Translations under genes and position numbers: made by a program
Part shown: piece after piece, positions 9,568 through 17,718 of the stretch
Layout of the letters: each line of letters opens with the position of its first letter
Position numbering within the stretch: the first letter of the stretch is position 1
From: an uncultured Hyphomonas sp.
GTDB taxonomy: Bacteria; Pseudomonadota; Alphaproteobacteria; Caulobacterales; Hyphomonadaceae
Assembly: GCF_963677035.1 (NCBI RefSeq)
Contig: NZ_OY781472.1
Span: forward strand, 1,984,001 to 2,048,000
DNA: 64,000 nucleotides
Direction of reading: 5' to 3'
Notes under the pieces: generated by a model
Databases searched by the model: none
What the model saw: only the letters and a program-made list of their open reading frames with translations
What the model was told of the DNA's origin: nothing

Positions 9568-11034
9568 ATGAAGCGGATCCTGACCGGCATAGTGATGGGC
9601 GTCGTCCTGATCGTCGCGTGCGTGTTTACCGCCGTCTTTGTTGCGAAGAATGGCGCCGTTAGCGCAGGCATTCGCGCCGCGACCTCCGGAATGGGGGATT
9701 CATCGGTCTCCGAGTTGGGCGACGTGAAACCCTATCCGCCCATCGAGTTTGCCGAGAAGCACGCATATGATCTCGGCGGACAGGCCTATCTCTGGTTCTA
9801 CGGCCGCTGGCGGATGATCCTGGAAGAGCGTGACTTCGTCCTGAAGAACGGCGCTGCGATCAATTCGCTCCTCAAATACCGGGATCCGCCCACCGCCGAC
9901 GACGAGATCTATGTCACGCCGAACCTTGATGTTCTGAACATCGTGTCCTTTTTCGATCTCGCGGAGCAGCCGCAGATCCTGACGATCCCGCCGATCGAGG
10001 ATGGCCGCTATTACACATTCATGTTCGTGGATGCCTGGCACAACATCATCGCCAACGTCTCGCGCCAGCATTATCCGCAAGGCGGCCAGCAGATCGCGCT
10101 GGTCGGTCCGGGCTGGCAGGGGGAATTGCCGGAGGGCACAATCCGCCTGGACTCGCCGACAAACACAGTGGCGCTGCTCGGGCGTATCCGTGTCAGTCCC
10201 GAAATCCCGGAAGATGTGGCAAAGGCGCAGACGATTCTCGATGCGGTCGAGGTGGCGCCGCTGAGCACGATGATGGACGTAGAGGTGCCAGACAGCAGCG
10301 TCCCGGGGCAGAGCTATGAGCTGATCGACCCGAATGCGCGGCAAACGCTCGCTGTTTTCGACAATTACCGCGAAATCCTCCGGCGCAATCCGCCCTATGG
10401 AAAAGACGCCTACGCGGCGGATATCTTCGAGGAAATCATTCCGGGCGCTGGCCTGGCCCCCAATCCGGCCTTTATGGCGGGGCTGAAGGAAACGGCGCGG
10501 GATAGCCAGCGCATGATCCGGTCGGTTCCTCTGGTATCTCGCCTGCGCGGCTGGAGCATGACCCCGCCGGAGGTCTCCACGCCAGACTGGTCGTGGCTGC
10601 TGCGGGCCGCGCTGACGGAGTACGGCATCCTCGTGAACGTGAAAGAGGAATCTGTCTACATCACCACAACGCGGGATGCGGGTGGTCATGATATGACCGG
10701 CGGAGAAGCCTATGAGCTCCGCCTTGCGTCACCCCCTCCCGTCAAGGAATTTTGGTCTATCACCCTGTACGATATGGCAACGGCGCAGCTGATTGCGAAT
10801 GATTGGGACAAGTTCCGGATTGGCGACAACACGCCCGGCCTGAAGTATGAGGCGGACGGATCACTTCGTCTCTTCATCTCACCTCAGCCGCCGGAAGACG
10901 CTGACTATGTCCCCAACTGGATTCCGAGCACCCCGGACAAGGATATCCAGCTGAATATCGTCATGCGCATTTATGGGCCGACCGAAGCAATTCTCAGCAA
11001 GGAATGGTTCCCGGAAAACTGGCAAAAGCAGTAA
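9568..11034 (+). CDS. DUF1254/DUF1214 domain protein, membrane anchored
   Basis: A 488-residue protein with an N-terminal hydrophobic helix (residues 4-27) that works as signal or anchor, followed by a DUF1254 domain (PNLDVLNIVSFFDL, YTFMFVDAWHN, GPGW) and a C-terminal DUF1214 domain (EFWSITLYDM, DGSLRLFISPQPP, NWIPSTPDK). The family is widespread in proteobacteria and has no settled biochemical role; it is often found as single exported proteins. A good ribosome site (GAGGGGA) precedes the ATG. A terminator follows immediately. It sits between two metY remnants, so it is part of the accessory zone, though its composition resembles the chromosome. Confidence 0.88.
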   Translation: MKRILTGIVMGVVLIVACVFTAVFVAKNGAVSAGIRAATSGMGDSSVSELGDVKPYPPIEFAEKHAYDLGGQAYLWFYGRWRMILEERDFVLKNGAAINSLLKYRDPPTADDEIYVTPNLDVLNIVSFFDLAEQPQILTIPPIEDGRYYTFMFVDAWHNIIANVSRQHYPQGGQQIALVGPGWQGELPEGTIRLDSPTNTVALLGRIRVSPEIPEDVAKAQTILDAVEVAPLSTMMDVEVPDSSVPGQSYELIDPNARQTLAVFDNYREILRRNPPYGKDAYAADIFEEIIPGAGLAPNPAFMAGLKETARDSQRMIRSVPLVSRLRGWSMTPPEVSTPDWSWLLRAALTEYGILVNVKEESVYITTTRDAGGHDMTGGEAYELRLASPPPVKEFWSITLYDMATAQLIANDWDKFRIGDNTPGLKYEADGSLRLFISPQPPEDADYVPNWIPSTPDKDIQLNIVMRIYGPTEAILSKEWFPENWQKQ

Positions 11035-11048
11035 CGTCATCCGGAGAA

Positions 11049-11080
11049 AAAAAGGCGGCTGCTTGACCGCCCTTTTTGTT
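11049..11080 (+). terminator. Rho-independent terminator after the DUF1254 gene
   Basis: An AAAAGGCGG / CCGCCCTTTTT hairpin with an 8-base loop and a long T run begins 15 bases after the stop codon. The A run on the other side would let it serve the convergent GIY-YIG gene too. Confidence 0.8.
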
Positions 11081-11099
11081 TTTTTCTTTATACGATGTT

Positions 11100-11651
11100 T
11101 CAGGCTGCAGATGCGCTGAGTGCCTGTTTCGCTTCCATCGCGCAGACACGGCGGAAATCAAGCAACATGGCGCGTTGCTTGTTTGACCATCCTGTCAGGT
11201 TCAGCGGCGGTTTGAGCAGCGCGATCAGCTTGCTCTCGGCAGTGGCAATGTCACCTTCGAACGGGATGCGCGCGAGCGTCAGGGAGCGGAACATCCATTC
11301 CGACAGGGCCGCTTCGCCCTCGACCGGGAAGCGGTAATTATAGTGGCTCTGCCATCGGCCGGATTTGTCCCGGGGCAGGGCGGTCAGCTTCAGGTCGTCC
11401 TTCAGGAGGGCGCCCAGGGAGCGCCGGAGCGTGCTGCCGCTCGATCCGTTCTGCGGATAGAAATGGTCCCGCGCCGCAAACCCTTTTCTCGTCATGCCAA
11501 CATAGAGCAGCCCGTCCGGCGGAATATCGAGTTCAGGCAGTCTGGCGCCGTCGTTCAGGTAGACTGCATACACACCTGTCTGAGCCGGTGAGGCCGGTGA
11601 CCAGGCTTGCGCTGCCATCTTCAACCAAGTGCGTATGTCTTCTGAAATCAT
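11100..11651 (-). CDS. GIY-YIG-like nuclease-fold protein
   Basis: A protein of 183 residues. The hallmark pair of strands is present as GVYAVYLND near residue 27 and LLYVGMTRKG near 49, separated by the expected spacing, followed by a helix with an arginine (FAARDHF) and, near the C-terminus, a glutamate helix ESKLIALLKPPLN. This order (GIY, YIG, R, E, N) is that of the UvrC/I-TevI nuclease fold, with GVY and YVG variants. Whether it cuts DNA is unknown. It is flanked by remnant B of metY and converges on the DUF1254 gene. The ATG at 11651 is chosen over the GTG just before it. Confidence 0.7.
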   Translation of the reverse strand: MISEDIRTWLKMAAQAWSPASPAQTGVYAVYLNDGARLPELDIPPDGLLYVGMTRKGFAARDHFYPQNGSSGSTLRRSLGALLKDDLKLTALPRDKSGRWQSHYNYRFPVEGEAALSEWMFRSLTLARIPFEGDIATAESKLIALLKPPLNLTGWSNKQRAMLLDFRRVCAMEAKQALSASAA

Positions 11652-11735
11652 CACTGGCCCTTCCCGAGCAGGTGATGATGACAGACAAGCGCTTATGTCA
11701 GGTTGAACGCTTTGGTTGAATTTCTTCTATCTTGT

Positions 11736-11816
11736 TCAACCCGCCGATTTCGGCGCCTGATCCAGGTCCGCGATCAGATTGTTAGCGTCTTCGATGCCGA
11801 TGGAGAGGCCGACCGC
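11736..11816 (-). pseudogene. Remnant B: last codons of an O-acetylhomoserine sulfhydrylase gene
   Basis: About 25 codons on the minus strand read LSIGIEDANNLIADLDQA ending in a TGA stop, matching the C-terminus of the intact enzyme at 13879. Homology breaks off at about 11816, six bases before the stop of the YeiH gene. An 8-base inverted repeat (GGTTGAAC at 11701 / GTTCAACC at 11734) overlaps the end of the remnant and may mark a junction. Confidence 0.8.
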
Positions 11817-11821
11817 CTTTT

Positions 11822-12832
11822 TTATTGGATGTGCAGCCCTGTCAGAACGAGGAAGCTGGCGCCGATCAGGACGGCAAGTGAGAGCACCCCGGTGGTCAGC
11901 ACACGTCCGCCGCTGGCGAGAACGGCGCGCAGATCCACCATCAGGCCGAGGGCGGCCATCGAAACAAGGGTGAGCAGCGTTGAGGCCGCCGCGATCGGGG
12001 GCAGGGCGGTTTCCGGGATCAGGTTGGCGCTACGCAGGGCCATCATGGCGATGAAGCCGATGATGAACCAGGGCACGAGGCGGCTGAGACCCGGGCGGCT
12101 GGCGCCTGCCGCTTTTCCGCCCGCAAGGCCGAGCAACAGGATCACCGGGCCAAGCAACAGGACACGGATCAGTTTCACCAGCGTGCCCACCTGCGTCGAG
12201 AGAAGGCCCACAGGCGCCGTTGCGGCCAGCACCTGCGGCACGGCATAGACGGTCAGACCCGCCAGCACGCCATATTGCCGTTCGCTCATGTCCAGCTGCA
12301 GTTTGAACAGGGGCAGGAACAGAACGACGAGAATGCCGAGGGCAGCGGTAAAGGCGATGGAGGCCGTGACATGTTCCGACTCCGCCTCGATCACCGGCGC
12401 GGCCGCGACGATGGCGGAGTTACCGCAGATCGAATTTCCGCAGGCGACCAGAAGCGCCAGCTTGTGCGGCAGGCCGATCACGCGCCCGATGCCATAGCTG
12501 ATCGCGATGGCCGCGAAGACGACCCCGGCAATCGCCGCCACCAGCGGCAGGCCCGCCTTGCCGATGGCCGCCGCGCTGACAGAGGCGCCAAGCAGCACGA
12601 TGGCCGCCTCCAGCAACAGTTTCGAGGAAAAGTGCACGCCGGGGCGCAGCCGGTCGTGCAGGCCGAAGATCGTATGGAACGCCACGCCCAGCAGGATCGC
12701 CAGCACCAGCGCCTCAAACCAGGCGCGGCCGAACACCTGCACTTCCGCCACCTGCAGCCCCGCTGCCAGAAGGGCGATCAGCGCGGCCAGCACGAGGCCG
12801 GGCATGATGGATCGGGTGCGCTGGAACAGCAT
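11822..12832 (-). CDS. YeiH/UPF0324 family putative membrane exporter
   Basis: A 336-residue integral membrane protein made almost wholly of hydrophobic helices, about ten. Recognisable family segments are LAALIALLAAG at the N-terminus, VLILLGASVSAAAIGKAG, the GNSICGNSAIVAAAPVI motif near residue 132, and the DLRAVLASGG segment near the C-terminus. Members are annotated as putative sulfate or organosulfonate exporters; direct transport data are scarce. It is divergent from a LysR regulator, the same partnership as yeiH-yeiE in enterobacteria. Remnant B of metY abuts its stop. Confidence 0.88.
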   Translation of the reverse strand: MLFQRTRSIMPGLVLAALIALLAAGLQVAEVQVFGRAWFEALVLAILLGVAFHTIFGLHDRLRPGVHFSSKLLLEAAIVLLGASVSAAAIGKAGLPLVAAIAGVVFAAIAISYGIGRVIGLPHKLALLVACGNSICGNSAIVAAAPVIEAESEHVTASIAFTAALGILVVLFLPLFKLQLDMSERQYGVLAGLTVYAVPQVLAATAPVGLLSTQVGTLVKLIRVLLLGPVILLLGLAGGKAAGASRPGLSRLVPWFIIGFIAMMALRSANLIPETALPPIAAASTLLTLVSMAALGLMVDLRAVLASGGRVLTTGVLSLAVLIGASFLVLTGLHIQ

Positions 12833-12886
12833 GGTTTCCGCCTTTCTCTGGACGGAAAACAGATGCCAGCATCAATCATATCATTC

Positions 12887-12917
12887 TATCGAATAATCAT
12901 GTACATTTCATTCGATA
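12887..12917. promoter_or_regulatory. Candidate LysR operator between yeiH-like and lysR genes
   Basis: The 100-base divergent gap contains a perfect inverted repeat TATCGAAT, 15 bases, ATTCGATA. The left half is also part of an ATTC-N4-GAAT palindrome. Paired dyads in a divergent intergenic region are the normal layout for LysR activator and repressor sites. Confidence 0.6.
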
Positions 12918-12932
12918 TAAATGGATGAATGA

Positions 12933-13802
12933 GTGACCCTCGAACAATTGCGCATTTTCGTGGCCGTGGCCGAGCGGGAGCATCTCACCCGTGCGGCGGC
13001 AGACATCGGTCTGACAGCCTCGGCCGTCAGCGCGTCGATCCGGGCGCTGGAAGCATACTATAATGTGGCCCTGTTCGACCGGGTGGGGCGCGGGATTGAA
13101 CTGACGGAAGCGGGCCGTGTCTTTCTGGGGGAGGCGAAGGCCACCCTGGCGCGGGCGGAGGCGGCGGGGCTGGTGCTGAGCGAACTGGGCGAGTTGCGCC
13201 GTGGCACGCTGCATGTGCAGGCCAGCCAGACGATTGCGAATTACTGGCTGCCGCCGCGCCTGATGCGCTTTCATGATGATCATCCAGGGATCGACGTGCG
13301 TCTGGAGGTCGGCAACACCCGGAGTGTCGCCGATGCCGTTCTGAACGGGCAGGCCGAACTTGGCTTCATTGAAGGCGAGATCGATGCACCGGCCTTGCAT
13401 GTCAGGCTGATGGCAGAGGACGCGATGATGGTCGTGATCGACCGTGATCATCCGTTTGCAGACGGGCATCCGCTTGCGGACAGGGAACTTGCTGCGGCGA
13501 AATGGGTGATGCGGGAAGCGGGCTCCGGCACGCGGGCGGCGCTGATGGATGCGCTTGCCGGGCGCGGGCTTGCGCAGGCGGATTTGACTATCGCTTTGGA
13601 GCTGCCGTCTAACGAGGCCGTTGTCTCGGCCATTCGCGGCACATCCGGTGTGGCGGCGGTTTCAGGTGCGGTGGTTGCGCCCCTGATCGCCCGCGGCGAT
13701 CTGGTGGCCGCGAATATGTCCCTCCCGGTCCGCCATTTTTATGCGCTGCACCACAAGGAGCGCCGGCTCAGCAAGGCAGCAGACGTGCTGCTGGGTCTCT
13801 GA
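12933..13802 (+). CDS. LysR family transcriptional regulator
   Basis: 289 residues, the usual LysR length. The winged helix-turn-helix is at residues 1-60 (MTLEQLRIFVAVAEREHLTR and SAVSASIRALE), followed by the substrate-binding domain with the GELRRGTLHVQASQT entry strand and the ligand-cleft segment GSGTRAALMDAL near residue 192. The start is GTG at 12933, because a TGA stop lies directly upstream in frame. It is divergent from the YeiH-family exporter and probably controls it, as YeiE does in enterobacteria; the effector is unknown. It ends at a bidirectional terminator shared with metY. Confidence 0.93.
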   Translation: MTLEQLRIFVAVAEREHLTRAAADIGLTASAVSASIRALEAYYNVALFDRVGRGIELTEAGRVFLGEAKATLARAEAAGLVLSELGELRRGTLHVQASQTIANYWLPPRLMRFHDDHPGIDVRLEVGNTRSVADAVLNGQAELGFIEGEIDAPALHVRLMAEDAMMVVIDRDHPFADGHPLADRELAAAKWVMREAGSGTRAALMDALAGRGLAQADLTIALELPSNEAVVSAIRGTSGVAAVSGAVVAPLIARGDLVAANMSLPVRHFYALHHKERRLSKAADVLLGL

Positions 13803-13832
13803 GCCATCTGATCTGTCGGCCGCAAAGAAAAA

Positions 13833-13854
13833 GGGGCAGCCCATTGGCTGCCCC
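13833..13854. terminator. Bidirectional terminator between lysR and metY
   Basis: GGGGCAGCC-CATT-GGCTGCCCC is a perfect 9-base stem with a 4-base loop, with an A run on the left and a short T-rich run on the right, lying between two convergent genes. Confidence 0.85.
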
Positions 13855-13878
13855 TTGTCTGTGCTGGATGGGAAGGCT

Positions 13879-15165
13879 TCAGCCCGCCGCTTTCAGTGCC
13901 TGGTCCAGGTCTGCCATCAGGTCGTCGGCGTCTTCGATGCCGATGGAGAGGCGGACCGTGTCCGGCGAGGCGCCCGCAGCGATCTGCTGTTCTTCCGTCA
14001 GCTGACGGTGTGTGGTCGAGGCCGGGTGGATGACCAGCGAGCGGGCATCGCCAAGGTTTGCGACATGGCTGAACAGGTTCAGGCCGGCAACGAATTTCAT
14101 GCAGGCATCATAGCCGCCCTTCAGCTGCACGGTGAACAGTGCGCCAGCGCCTTTCGGGCAGATCTTCGGGATGCGGTCCTTGTAGGGGGAACTGTCCAGC
14201 CCGGCATAGGTGACGCCGGAGACGGCTTCATGGCCTTCCAGCCAGGCAGCGATCTTCTTCGCATTGGCGATGTGTTTGTCCATGCGCAGTGACAGGGTCT
14301 CGATGCCCATCAGCGTGTAGTGCGCGCCTTGCGGGTTCATCGTCATGCCCAGGTCGCGCAGGCCGATGGCGATGCCGTGGAAGGTGAAGGCGGCCGGGCC
14401 GAATGTCTCATGGAAGGTGAGGCCGTGATAGGCCGGTTCCGGCTGCGAGAGGGACGGGAACTTGTCGCTGGCCGACCAGTCGAACTTGCCGGAGTCGACC
14501 ACGGCGCCGCCGGTGACCGTGCCATTGCCGGTCATGTATTTCGTCAGCGAGTGAACCACCAGCGTCGCGCCATGATCGATCGGGCGGCAGAGGTAGGGGG
14601 TGGCCGTCGTATTGTCGACGATCAGCGGAATGCCGGCCTCGTCGGCGATGGCGGCAACGGCGTCGAGATCGGTGATATAGCCGCCGGGGTTCGCGATGGT
14701 CTCGCAGAAGATGGCGCGGGTGTCGTCATCGATTGCGGCTTTCACAGCGTCCAGATCGTCGAAGTCGACAAAGGTGCACGACCAGCCGAAGCGTTTGAAG
14801 GTCTGGCTGAACTGGGTGATCGTGCCGCCATAGAGCCGCGTCGAGGCCACAATGTTGCGGCCCGGCGCCATCAGCGGGAACAGCGCCATGATCTGCGCCG
14901 CATGGCCGGACGAGCAGCAGACCGCGCCCGCGCCGCCTTCCAGCGCGGCGATGCGGTTCTGCAGCGCGCCGATCGTCGGGTTCGTCAGGCGGGAATAGAT
15001 GTAGCCGACTTCCTGCAGGCCGAAGAGCGCGGCGGCATGATCGGCATCGCGGAACACATAGGCGGTGGTCTGGTAGATCGGCACCTGGCGCGCGCCGGTG
15101 GCCGGGTCGGCCTCGGTGCCTGCGTGAATGGCCAGCGTCTCAAAGCCCTGCGGTGTGTCGGTCAT
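13879..15165 (-). CDS. metY: O-acetylhomoserine aminocarboxypropyltransferase (sulfhydrylase)
   Basis: Pyridoxal-phosphate enzyme of the Cys/Met metabolism family, making homocysteine from O-acetylhomoserine and sulfide. 428 residues, as expected. Motifs: ETLAIHAGTEADPATGA at the N-terminus, SRLTNPT for cofactor phosphate contacts, SSGHAAQ, IVDNTTATPYLCRP, and the Schiff-base lysine in VVHSLTKYMTGNG near residue 211. The C-terminal region (RQLTEEQQIAAG, SPDTVRLSIGIEDADDL) is the part duplicated at 9320 and 11736. Cystathionine-type enzymes of the family are shorter, so metY is favoured over metB or metZ. Confidence 0.93.
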   Translation of the reverse strand: MTDTPQGFETLAIHAGTEADPATGARQVPIYQTTAYVFRDADHAAALFGLQEVGYIYSRLTNPTIGALQNRIAALEGGAGAVCCSSGHAAQIMALFPLMAPGRNIVASTRLYGGTITQFSQTFKRFGWSCTFVDFDDLDAVKAAIDDDTRAIFCETIANPGGYITDLDAVAAIADEAGIPLIVDNTTATPYLCRPIDHGATLVVHSLTKYMTGNGTVTGGAVVDSGKFDWSASDKFPSLSQPEPAYHGLTFHETFGPAAFTFHGIAIGLRDLGMTMNPQGAHYTLMGIETLSLRMDKHIANAKKIAAWLEGHEAVSGVTYAGLDSSPYKDRIPKICPKGAGALFTVQLKGGYDACMKFVAGLNLFSHVANLGDARSLVIHPASTTHRQLTEEQQIAAGASPDTVRLSIGIEDADDLMADLDQALKAAG

Positions 15166-15291
15166 GTCGTTTCCTCGGTTTCTAGCCCTGCGGTTTCCCC
15201 GCCGTCTTTAGGGGAGCGGCCGGGGCGCAGCAATGAGGAAATCTGACGTGTTCACCGCAGGTTCGCTGAAGCGTGGGCTTACGGGGTGCCT

Positions 15292-16143
15292 TTACTGGCT
15301 GAACGTATCGCACGCCGCCGGATCGCCGGTGGTGAGGCCGCGGTTCAGCCATTCGACGCGCTGATCGGCCGTGCCATGGGTGAAGGCTTCCGGCGTTACC
15401 TTGCCGGTCATGCGCTTCTGGATCATGTCGTCACCGATGGCCTGAGCGGTGCGCAGGCCCTCCTCGACATCGCCCGGCTCAAGCGCAACCGCGCCGTCTG
15501 AGACCTGCGCAGCGTGGGCCGCCCAGACACCGGCATAGCAGTCGGCCTGCAGCTCCAGCGCGATGGACCAGGCATTGGCCTCTTCCTGGCTGCGCGCCGC
15601 CTGCTGGGCCTGGCGCACCTTGTCGCTGGTGCCGGTCAGCTTCTGGACGTGGTGGCCGAACTCATGCGCGATCACATAGGCCTTGGCGAAGTCTGCACCG
15701 GACGCGCCGAGCTGGGTCTGCATGTCCTGCCAGAAGCCGAGGTCGAGATACACAGTCTGGTCCGCCGGGCAGTAGAATGGCCCCATGGCGGCCTGGCCAT
15801 AGCCGCAACCTGTGCCGGTGCCTTGTTCGTAGAGCACGACCGTTGGCGCGCGATAGCCGCGGAGCGTCTGGCTCCACACATCATTGATGTTGGCGCCGAT
15901 AATGTCGACGAACTGGCCGGCTTCGTCTTCCGGCGTGCCCTGGACGCCTTCCTGCGTACTGGCCGTGCTGCCGGCCGACTGGCTGTTGACGATCTGGGCC
16001 ACTTCTTCCGGCTCCATGCCGAGGACGAAATAGCCGATCAGGGCAATGATGATGATGCCGATACCGCCGCCGGCCACCTTGCCGGGGCCCATGCCGCGAC
16101 GGTCCTCGATATTGCCGCCTTTGCGTCCACCTTGCCAGCGCAT
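15292..16143 (-). CDS. Neutral zinc metallopeptidase (YpfJ/KPN_00409 family)
   Basis: A membrane-anchored putative zinc peptidase of 283 residues. It begins MRWQGGRKGGNIEDRRG, the family's conserved N-terminus, followed by one transmembrane helix (GIGIIIIALIGYFVLGM). The periplasmic domain has the zinc motif HEFGHHVQ near residue 160, preceded by AYVIA, and the LQADCYAGVWA segment that provides a further conserved acidic residue. The C-terminus ends in AACDTFSQ. Substrates of the family are not known. The ATG at 16143 is chosen because it matches the conserved N-terminus; an in-frame ATG lies 9 bases upstream. Confidence 0.9.
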   Translation of the reverse strand: MRWQGGRKGGNIEDRRGMGPGKVAGGGIGIIIIALIGYFVLGMEPEEVAQIVNSQSAGSTASTQEGVQGTPEDEAGQFVDIIGANINDVWSQTLRGYRAPTVVLYEQGTGTGCGYGQAAMGPFYCPADQTVYLDLGFWQDMQTQLGASGADFAKAYVIAHEFGHHVQKLTGTSDKVRQAQQAARSQEEANAWSIALELQADCYAGVWAAHAAQVSDGAVALEPGDVEEGLRTAQAIGDDMIQKRMTGKVTPEAFTHGTADQRVEWLNRGLTTGDPAACDTFSQ

Positions 16144-16252
16144 CCCACCCACTCCTCAGATCTGCCGGGCGCCGCGCCCGGCCATTGCAGCTATCCTAGC
16201 ATCCATGCGAGGACGAACCAGTCTGTTTGACCAGCGACTTCAAAGCGACCGC

Positions 16253-16675
16253 ATGCACGATACGATCACGCTCAGAACAACCGGGCAGGGGCTCTATGAA
16301 TTTACCCCCGCCGTCCAGCGCTTCCTGTCCGACGCGCCTGTCCGCGACGGCCTGCTGACGCTGTTTTGCCAGCATACGTCCTGCTCTCTGCTGGTGCAGG
16401 AGAATGCCGATCCCGATGTGCAAGCCGATCTGAAAGCCTTCTTCCGCCGCCTCGCGCCGCCAGCGAACGATCCTTCCATGAGCTATCTGGAGCATCGCAC
16501 CGAGGGGCCGGACGACATGCCCGCCCATATCAAGGCCGCGCTGACGCAGACGTCTCTTTCAATTCCGCTGATCGAAGGCCGCCTGGCGCTCGGCACCTGG
16601 CAGGGTCTGTACCTGTTCGAGCACCGCGACGCTCCCCACACCCGCCGCATCGTGGCGCATTTGCTGGAAGGCTAG
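16253..16675 (+). CDS. YjbQ family (UPF0047) protein
   Basis: About 140 residues with the whole UPF0047 fold: LRTTGQGLYEFT, the LLTLFCQHTSCSLLVQENAD motif, RLAPPANDPSMSYLEHRTEG and the HIKAALTQTSLSIPL/LGTWQGLYLFEHRD C-terminal part. The conserved HTS and ENAD residues line a metal-like site. Thiamin-phosphate-synthase activity has been described for some members in vitro, but the physiological role is unclear. The frame is open further upstream; an alternative ATG at 16205 would add 16 residues. The stop overlaps by four bases the convergent midA gene. Confidence 0.88.
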   Translation: MHDTITLRTTGQGLYEFTPAVQRFLSDAPVRDGLLTLFCQHTSCSLLVQENADPDVQADLKAFFRRLAPPANDPSMSYLEHRTEGPDDMPAHIKAALTQTSLSIPLIEGRLALGTWQGLYLFEHRDAPHTRRIVAHLLEG

Positions 16676-17718
16676 AACCCGGCCGGGGTGGGCAGGCCGC
16701 CGGATGAGAGGCAGATGGCCTTGAAGCGTTCGCCCATGTCTTTCGGGTCGATCAGGCGCTGGGCTGCATTGAACATGGCTTCGGCGTCGTCCGGGTTCGC
16801 CTTGACCAGCTGATTGAGCCGCGCCTGCGCGCCAAGGCCCAGCAGGAACATGCCCTGGGGGGCCGGTCCGGAGACATCCAGCCCGGCCTTGCGGGAGAGG
16901 CGGGCCAGCCGTCCGAAATCGACATCCACCGTCAGGTCGGACTCGCCGGGCAGGGCCAGCGGGCTGACCTGCTGGCCATCCCTGAACGAACGAAGACTGT
17001 CGCCGGGCGCCGTTTCCGAAGGGCCGTAATCCACAAACAGGGCACGGAAGGGTGCCGTGCGGGTGACGAGGTCTGCGACCAGCAGATCCATACCGGTCTG
17101 CACTTCCACCACGGCGCGCGTGTCTCCGGCGCCTTCTGGCGCGGCCTGTTCATCGGCGGCGAGGCCGAAGACGAGGTCACGGCTGGCATCGAGGCCGATG
17201 ACGCATTCACGCCATGACCCGCCATCCCGGCGGAACTGGCGGGCAGGCAGGCAGTCGAGATATTCGTTAGCGACCAGCAGCATGGGGCCGGCCGGCACTT
17301 CGGCCAGCGTAGAGACGAATTCCGGCTGGGCGGCGGCAAGCGCCTCCCGCTGGACATTGCGCATCGCCGGAGACGGTTCGACGAGGGTCAGCCGCAGGGC
17401 CTGTGCGAAGTCTTCACCGCCCGCCACCATGCCGAGGCGCAGGGCGTCCTGCATCAGCGCAGCGCGGCCGGGGCCGATTTCGACGATCCGGATTTCCTCA
17501 GGCGACCCCATCGCCTTCCACTCATGCACCAGCCACAGGCCGATCAGTTCGCCAAAGATCTGGCTGATCTCAGGCGCGGTGATGAAATCCTTCCCGATAC
17601 CGGGACGGGTGGCGTAATAGCCCTGCGCCGTGTCGTGCAGGCAGAGCTGCATATAGGTCGACACAGGGATCGGGCCGCCTGTTTCGATCAGGCGGATGAG
17701 ACGGTCTTTCAGGGTCAC
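16672..17718 (-). CDS. SAM-dependent methyltransferase, MidA/NDUFAF7 family
   Basis: Homologue of the mitochondrial complex I assembly arginine methyltransferase. 348 residues with GPIPVSTYMQLCLHD near the N-terminus, DFITAPEISQIFGELIGLW, the SAM-binding loop EIGPGRAALMQDALR and the family segment LLVANEYLDCLPARQF. In mitochondria the enzyme symmetrically dimethylates an arginine of the NDUFS2 subunit; a bacterial target is inference. The start is GTG at 17718, because it makes a GTGA overlap with the lgt stop and gives the family N-terminus MTLKDRLIRLIE. Co-transcription with lgt is common in alphaproteobacteria. Confidence 0.88.
   Translation of the reverse strand: MTLKDRLIRLIETGGPIPVSTYMQLCLHDTAQGYYATRPGIGKDFITAPEISQIFGELIGLWLVHEWKAMGSPEEIRIVEIGPGRAALMQDALRLGMVAGGEDFAQALRLTLVEPSPAMRNVQREALAAAQPEFVSTLAEVPAGPMLLVANEYLDCLPARQFRRDGGSWRECVIGLDASRDLVFGLAADEQAAPEGAGDTRAVVEVQTGMDLLVADLVTRTAPFRALFVDYGPSETAPGDSLRSFRDGQQVSPLALPGESDLTVDVDFGRLARLSRKAGLDVSGPAPQGMFLLGLGAQARLNQLVKANPDDAEAMFNAAQRLIDPKDMGERFKAICLSSGGLPTPAGF

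Noticed and set aside
7491..13879. Integrative element with its own integrase
   Set aside because: No tyrosine or serine recombinase, transposase or excisionase gene is present, and there is no tRNA at either edge; the gene-tail recombination model fits better.
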